Shown here: positions 59,570 to 64,000 of the stretch, piece by piece
Position numbering within the stretch: position 1 is the stretch's first letter
Layout of the letters: every line of letters starts with the position of its first letter
DNA from: Cokeromyces recurvatus
Lineage: Eukaryota; Mucoromycota; Mucoromycetes; Mucorales; Mucoraceae
Length of the DNA: 64,000 bases
Assembly (NCBI RefSeq): GCF_025118155.1
Contig: NW_026251394.1
Coordinates: forward strand, 558,001-622,000
Direction of reading: 5' to 3'
The notes under the pieces: generated by a model
What the model saw: only the letters and a program-made list of their open reading frames with translations
The model's database searches: none
What the model was told of the DNA's origin: nothing
Translations under genes and position numbers: made by a program

Positions 59570-60574
59570 CTAAAGATATTTTGGTAAAGGCTTTAAATCA
59601 GGCTGTATAAAATTATGTTTTGCTTCTTCAGTATATAATTTATCTGGGGAATAATAAGTTTCAATCGTTTTTGTATCTAATAATTCAGGGAATTTCTCAA
59701 CCAAAGCAAAAAAATCTGTAGTATCACGATACACCCCGCCTTGAAAACTTTTAATAGCAGCTGATATTAATGCAATATAAAAAGATGTAATTGTTTCATG
59801 ATAGTCTTTACTCTTAGATGGACTATTTTGGAAATGTCTTTGCATTGTCTCTTTAATAATCGGTTCAGCTTTATCAGGTCCTAATTCCCGAATATAATTC
59901 CACGCCATTCGTAAATGAGCTCTATGCATCCATTTTGCAGTATCAAATGTATGATCGTTGTCATCCGTAAAGGCTTTCATAAAAATTTGATCTCCTACAC
60001 TTCGATATCCTCGATCATAATAAAGTAAAGGTTGAGCTTCTTCTCGAAGACCATGTTCACCTCCAACTCCTTCTTCCACTTTAAGTACCTTTGTAATCCA
60101 AAGTTCATGATCACCTAATTGAACGACTTTATATGCTTTGCAATGCATAGCTCCCAATGTCCCCATTAATACTGGTAAACCTGTAATTGGATCATCATAG
60201 AATGGAATGTCTTTGAATTGCTCTGAATTAGGCGAAGAGAAGGCCACTGATTGTTGCACTTGTTCATGAGCGAGCATATTTAGAACCATGCTTCCAGAAG
60301 AATGAAGTAATTTAGAAGCTCGTGAAGGTGTTCTTACGCAGAATGAAACAAGTGGTTCCGGATTTAGACAGATCGAAGTAAAAGAACCTACTGTAATACC
60401 ACGTCTTTGATGAGGTTCGTCAGGTTTTGAAGTTGTCACGACTACGACTGGTTGAGGTACTTTTCTCATAATACCCCGGACATCTTCAATGACCCTTTTA
60501 TTAGTTGTAAAATATCGTAATAAGTAATAGTGTCTGAAAGGTACCAGCCTAGTTGTAACTCGTTTTAAAAGCAT
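59570..60574 (-). CDS. Flavin-reductase-domain FMN-binding protein, probably mitochondrial
   Basis: Single exon, 334 aa. The N-terminus is rich in Arg/Leu/Tyr and lacks acidic residues (MLLKRVTTRLVPFRHYYLLRYF), typical of a mitochondrial presequence. Residues about 30-200 form a flavin-reductase-like domain: MRKVPQPVVVVTTS, GITVGSFTSICLNPEPLVSFCV, SGSMVLNMLAHEQ, VAFSSPNSEQF, and the closing LLYYDRGYRSVG. The C-terminal 130 residues (TAKWMHRAHLRMAWNYIRELG onward) are a mostly helical extension that I cannot assign. The family reduces FMN for partner oxygenases or binds it; the physiological partner here is unknown. Domain call is good, function open. Confidence 0.82.
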   Translation of the reverse strand: MLLKRVTTRLVPFRHYYLLRYFTTNKRVIEDVRGIMRKVPQPVVVVTTSKPDEPHQRRGITVGSFTSICLNPEPLVSFCVRTPSRASKLLHSSGSMVLNMLAHEQVQQSVAFSSPNSEQFKDIPFYDDPITGLPVLMGTLGAMHCKAYKVVQLGDHELWITKVLKVEEGVGGEHGLREEAQPLLYYDRGYRSVGDQIFMKAFTDDNDHTFDTAKWMHRAHLRMAWNYIRELGPDKAEPIIKETMQRHFQNSPSKSKDYHETITSFYIALISAAIKSFQGGVYRDTTDFFALVEKFPELLDTKTIETYYSPDKLYTEEAKHNFIQPDLKPLPKYL

Positions 60575-61010
60575 ACTTAAAAAAAAAAAGAAGGAAAACC
60601 AAAATAGAAAATAAAGAAATACATGTTTTGATTTGATTTATATGCTTCTTTTATTCATTCAAATTCTTCTAATAATGACGTCGGATCTTTTTTTTTTTTC
60701 TTTAAAAAAAAAAAAAAAAAAAAAAATACATTTTTTTATTATTTTTAAATAGATACCCAATTGTATTAATTGACTTTGAACATATTATTATAATGTACAG
60801 AACAATACCGTAGATAAATTTGGTAATGGATCTAATAGGATGAAGATAAATTATAACACATTTCAATTGAATGACATTATAAATAAAGAAGAGTATTTGA
60901 ATCTCTAACTTCCCAATTTGAAAGATTTCTCTGCTGTTATAGTGTTTTATAAAGCAAGTAGAAATAAAGCCATCTTTATCTTTAGTCCTAGTTGTATGAA
61001 ATGTATTACA

Positions 61011-61046
<36 letters not shown>

Positions 61047-61485
61047 TACAGCAGATAAGACTGTAAAAATATTAAATGTTATTTGATAAATCTTTTATAA
61101 TCAGTTACAAAAAAAAAGTTCTTAAACAAGATTAGTATAGTAATAATACAAAGAAAAAGATTTCAGAATGACTATTTTTTGACTTATAAATATTAAGAAT
61201 AACGAATACAACAAATTTAGGGTCTTCTCTTATAGAGTTCATTAGATAAATGAGTTTAACAGAGAATACAAGTGGTACATTATTAACATATTTAACCATT
61301 AAATTTACGCATAAAGATTTGATAAGATGAGCAAGAGTTTCATTTAAGCTTTATTTTGCTAAAAATATTTGAAATAATAAGTTTTAATGAGATTATTCTG
61401 CACGTTGAAAGTTAGATAAGTTATTACAGTCAAAGAAACTAGGTTGGGCCAACGAGAAAAAATTTGGTCGTTTCAAAATTGGATT
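60575..61485. other. Spacer upstream of the flavin-reductase gene
   Basis: About 0.9 kb, AT-rich, with two long A runs (about 60704-60726 and 61012-61044). No coding sequence recognised; the minus frame at 60702-61013 has no coding character. Confidence 0.55.
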
Positions 61486-61568
61486 GGGACACCAATGCGA
61501 AAATGGGACACCAATATGAAAGTGGGATACTGATACAAAAGTGGGATATCGACATGAAAGTGGGATAT
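61486..61568. repeat. 19-bp minisatellite, about 4.4 units
   Basis: Four diverged copies of a 19-bp unit of the form GGGAYAYCRAYRYGAAARK start at 61486, 61505, 61524 and 61543, with a partial fifth at 61562. It lies about 285 bp upstream of the Fanzor relic. Function unknown. Confidence 0.88.
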
Positions 61569-61853
61569 ATTGAGACACGTTTAGTTTTTTGGGTGAATGT
61601 ATACACAAGAAGCTATAATCTTGTTCCATTTAACAAGAAAGGCCACCAATAGACTATCAGACTACTATGATGATCATCCAGATTAGGATATGATTCACCT
61701 AACTTGAATGGTCCCGGAACGAACAATCCTCATGGAGAATATCCCAGATTCGAGTTACTTAGGACAATAAGGAGCATTTCTGGGAGTTTGATGGAGTGAG
61801 TGAACTATCGTTTTTGAAATAATAAAGCCAAGTAAAGTGATTAGGATACGTAG

Positions 61854-62288
61854 AATAAGAACTTTACTGGTGTTATTCGTACCGATGGTATTGTTTTGGA
61901 ATTTATTTGCGAACGACCTTCCCGTGCTGCTGAAGCCACTTTGACACCTATTGATATTGCCGCTAAGATTGATTTAAATACTGCTACTGTATGGGGGTTG
62001 GATCCTGGATTGCGTGATGTTTTTGTTGCTTGCAACGGTGTTAGTACTGGTGCTGGCCACAGTAGACAAAGACATAGAATACGTAAAACTTCCACAAGTG
62101 AATATTATCAACTTTCTGGATTCAAATCTGCCGCCATAAAAAGAGCCAAACATGATCGAGCCAATGTTGACGCATGCCGTCTGATTTCTAATACACCATC
62201 AACAAGGACGTGTACTATTATAAAACCAAGTTTCTTATATTTAGCTGCCCTTGGGTTAAAAATGATAAAAATACAAATTTTTGTATAA
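61854..62288 (+). pseudogene. Fanzor (eukaryotic TnpB-like) nuclease fragment
   Basis: Decayed piece of an OMEGA-type transposon nuclease. The frame runs from a stop at 61851 to TAA at 62286-62288. In order it contains FTGVIRTDG (61863 on), EFICERPSRAAEA, the RuvC-I motif VWGLDPGLRDVF with the catalytic Asp in DPG, RKTSTSEYYQLSGFKSAA, and ISNTPSTRTC. This order (TDG strand, DPG motif, EYY-LSG segment, PS-T segment) is that of Fanzor proteins. The RuvC-II Glu, the zinc finger and the RuvC-III Asp are absent, and upstream pieces (for example EHFWEFDG, 61770-61793) sit in interrupted frames; 61794-61853 could be read as a GT-AG intron. No insertion ends were identified. It is a relic, almost surely inactive. 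Confidence 0.75.
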
Positions 62289-62906
62289 AATTCGTGTATT
62301 GTACAAATATTTTGAAATAATTCGGTTTTTTTTTTTTTTTATCAATGAGTTATACGTCTAAAGCAATTGATAAAACACTAATTGGTTGAAATTATAAGTA
62401 TATTCACTTACCTACTTATTTATTTATGCTATACTTACTTCTCCAAGTAATTTCAGTTTGTCGTCGTTAAAAGTAGCATTAAAGGGGATTTTATACATAC
62501 TTGAAGAAAAATCAAAAAGTTCTTTAATTATTTCATAAAATGCTTTGAAGGCATAGCATAATAAAATTTTAAAGAACGACATCACTTTGAGGAAGAAGAT
62601 ATAGGTTTTTTTTTTCTTTTTTCTTTAGCAAAAATATACACTGTAACTATATAAAGTTAAAAACATATATTTTTATAATTTATATTTATTTATAAGTATA
62701 AAATAATTGTAAATCAAAATCTGATAATGCTTCTGTCTATTACCATATATGGGTTTCACATGATTTAGAACAAAAAAAAAAAAAAAAAATAAAATAAAAT
62801 AAATACTATTTATTTTATCAGATTCTTTTTCTTTTAGTTTTTTTTTTATTATCATTATCATTATTATTCCTTATTTCTTTTCCTTTCTTTTTTCTTTCTA
62901 ATAACC
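62289..62906. promoter_or_regulatory. Spacer upstream of the LRR gene
   Basis: About 0.6 kb, AT-rich, with T runs near 62325-62340 and 62607-62615 and an A run near 62771-62789. The last 70 bp before the LRR start codon are pyrimidine-rich, consistent with a fungal promoter/leader. No sign of the missing Fanzor C-terminal half was found here. Confidence 0.5.
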
Positions 62907-64000
62907 ATGACCTATTTAAGCGGTGGAAAAACAATTGATGGAGTAAAAGTTGGTTCACCTATAGTTAATAATCAATCTATTGAAGACGATATATCGTATA
63001 CATATCTACCAGATTCAACAACGTATCCATCTTTACCTATTAATGTTAATCAGATTGCTATCAACTTTAGAAGACTTGGAATTTCAACAGAAGACCTTGA
63101 TGATCGTCTTTTATCTCTTTATTCAAATACGAAATTAAATCGACCAGTTTCTATTACCTTAGATGCTTCACGTAATCAATTAACTAATATACCGGATAGC
63201 ATTAGCCGTTTTAAAAGATTAACACAACTTAACTTATCCTGTAATCAAATTACAATCATATCACCCATCATCTATCTTCACTTACGTCAATTAAAGCAAC
63301 TCCATTTATCTGAAAATAAGATTGAAATAATACCTGATGAGATGCCATTTTATTTGACCCAACTGGAAGTATTAAAGCTGGATAACAACTGTATAAAGAC
63401 ATTACCAGAAAGTATTGGTGAATGGAAAAAGATGCGAGAATTTCAATTGGGATCAGAATATGGTGGAAATTTAATTAAATATTTACCAGACTCTATTTCT
63501 CATATGCATTCCCTAATAGAATTAGATGTCTCGTTTAATAACCTAAACAGCTTGCTCCCTACTACATTTAATGAATTAAAACAATTACGCCATCTAAATT
63601 TATCATATAATCGTATTCAGAGTTTGCCAGATACTAGTACCATTTTTTCGAGATGCAATGAATTAATAATGCTAGATTTGTCTCATAATCAATTATCTAT
63701 TTTGCCTTTACGTATTGTAGATGAACTTGTAAGGCTTACAAAAGATAATCATCTTCGACTTATTAATCTAAGCTATAACTATTTTGATTTGCTGCCCAAT
63801 GTATTGCTTGCTCAAACAGAATTACAAGTTATTATTAAAGGGAACCCTTTTGGTGCTTATTATGAAATAGCTTCTCATTTACTTCATCATTCAACTGACA
63901 AAAATAGACAAAGATTATTGCCTAGTACATCTACTTTATCAAATCATTTCGATAGCTTGTCAGCAAGACTTTATACAAATGAATATTTAATAGAGAGGTT
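62907..64000 (+). CDS. Leucine-rich-repeat protein, 5' part only
   Basis: The ATG at 62907 opens a frame that stays open to the window edge (364 codons), so the C-terminal part is missing. After about 60 residues without repeats (MTYLSGGKTIDGVKVG start) come at least eight leucine-rich repeats of the SHOC2/Ras-suppressor type: LTQLNLSCNQITII, LKQLHLSENKIEIIP, LEVLKLDNNCIKTLP, LIELDVSFNNLNSL, LRHLNLSYNRIQSLP, LIMLDLSHNQLSILP and LRLINLSYNYFDLLP, spaced by about 23 residues. Such arrays form protein-binding scaffolds, often cytosolic signalling parts. Whether a catalytic domain (phosphatase, cyclase or kinase) follows cannot be told from this window. No intron seen in this part. Confidence 0.88.
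   Translation, partial: MTYLSGGKTIDGVKVGSPIVNNQSIEDDISYTYLPDSTTYPSLPINVNQIAINFRRLGISTEDLDDRLLSLYSNTKLNRPVSITLDASRNQLTNIPDSISRFKRLTQLNLSCNQITIISPIIYLHLRQLKQLHLSENKIEIIPDEMPFYLTQLEVLKLDNNCIKTLPESIGEWKKMREFQLGSEYGGNLIKYLPDSISHMHSLIELDVSFNNLNSLLPTTFNELKQLRHLNLSYNRIQSLPDTSTIFSRCNELIMLDLSHNQLSILPLRIVDELVRLTKDNHLRLINLSYNYFDLLPNVLLAQTELQVIIKGNPFGAYYEIASHLLHHSTDKNRQRLLPSTSTLSNHFDSLSARLYTNEYLIER

Noticed and set aside
61393..61652. Overlapping open frames across the 19-bp repeat (both strands)
   Set aside because: They arise from translation of the tandem unit; no independent coding evidence.

Overview
The window is eukaryotic and reads as the nuclear genome of an early-diverging fungus, most likely Mucoromycota (Mucorales-like). 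The evidence is AT-rich DNA full of long A/T homopolymers, short GT-AG introns (mostly about 50-130 nt), poly-Q/N/P-rich regulators, full-length fungal acetyl-CoA carboxylase, an Mga2/Spt23-type factor, a methionine synthase reductase (unusual for fungi outside early-diverging lineages), a multi-exon gene resembling a Mucorales-restricted family, and a decayed Fanzor (eukaryotic TnpB-like) fragment. No species can be named from the sequence. All exon structures were assembled by hand from reading frame, splice sites and family resemblance.

Layout. 1-7.4 kb: 5' part of a chitin/polysaccharide deacetylase (-), protoporphyrinogen oxidase (-), an eIF4E-binding 4E-T-like protein (+) and an EFM4-type lysine methyltransferase (-); the last two are tail to tail with six bases between their stop codons. 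8.7-20.6 kb: a bZIP factor with a predicted membrane segment (+), peroxisomal 3-ketoacyl-CoA thiolase with a PTS2 signal (-), splicing factor CWC24 (+), a two-finger GATA factor (+) and a single-finger Con7-like C2H2 factor (+), separated by long gene-free spacers. 23.3-31.3 kb: acetyl-CoA carboxylase (+, 2217 aa) followed by an RluA-type pseudouridine synthase (+).

31.7-34.9 kb: a 12-exon gene of unknown function (-) with 13- and 22-nt micro-exons and one inferred GC-AG intron, with a 197-bp tandem duplication just upstream. 38.2-42.3 kb: UDP-glucose 4-epimerase (+) and methionine synthase reductase (-), convergent. 44.2-47.0 kb: an Mga2/Spt23-like IPT/ankyrin regulator (-) for which no membrane anchor was found. 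50.9-55.6 kb: a Pho85-type cyclin (-), a ~2.1-kb DNA-transposon-like element with ~208-bp terminal inverted repeats, and EMC6 (-). 57.2-60.6 kb: an arrestin-fold protein (-) and a flavin-reductase-domain protein (-). 61.4-64 kb: a 19-bp tandem repeat, a Fanzor relic keeping the RuvC-I DPG motif, and the 5' part of a leucine-rich-repeat protein (+).

The genes are mostly independent housekeeping and regulatory genes, not one pathway cluster. A loose lipid/ER theme exists: ACC1 (fatty acid synthesis), thiolase (beta-oxidation), Mga2/Spt23-like (desaturase control in yeast), EMC6 and a membrane-tethered bZIP. The most interesting signals are the bZIP gene whose intron splits the membrane segment, the Fanzor relic, the inverted-repeat element, the micro-exon gene and the cobalamin-linked methionine synthase reductase.
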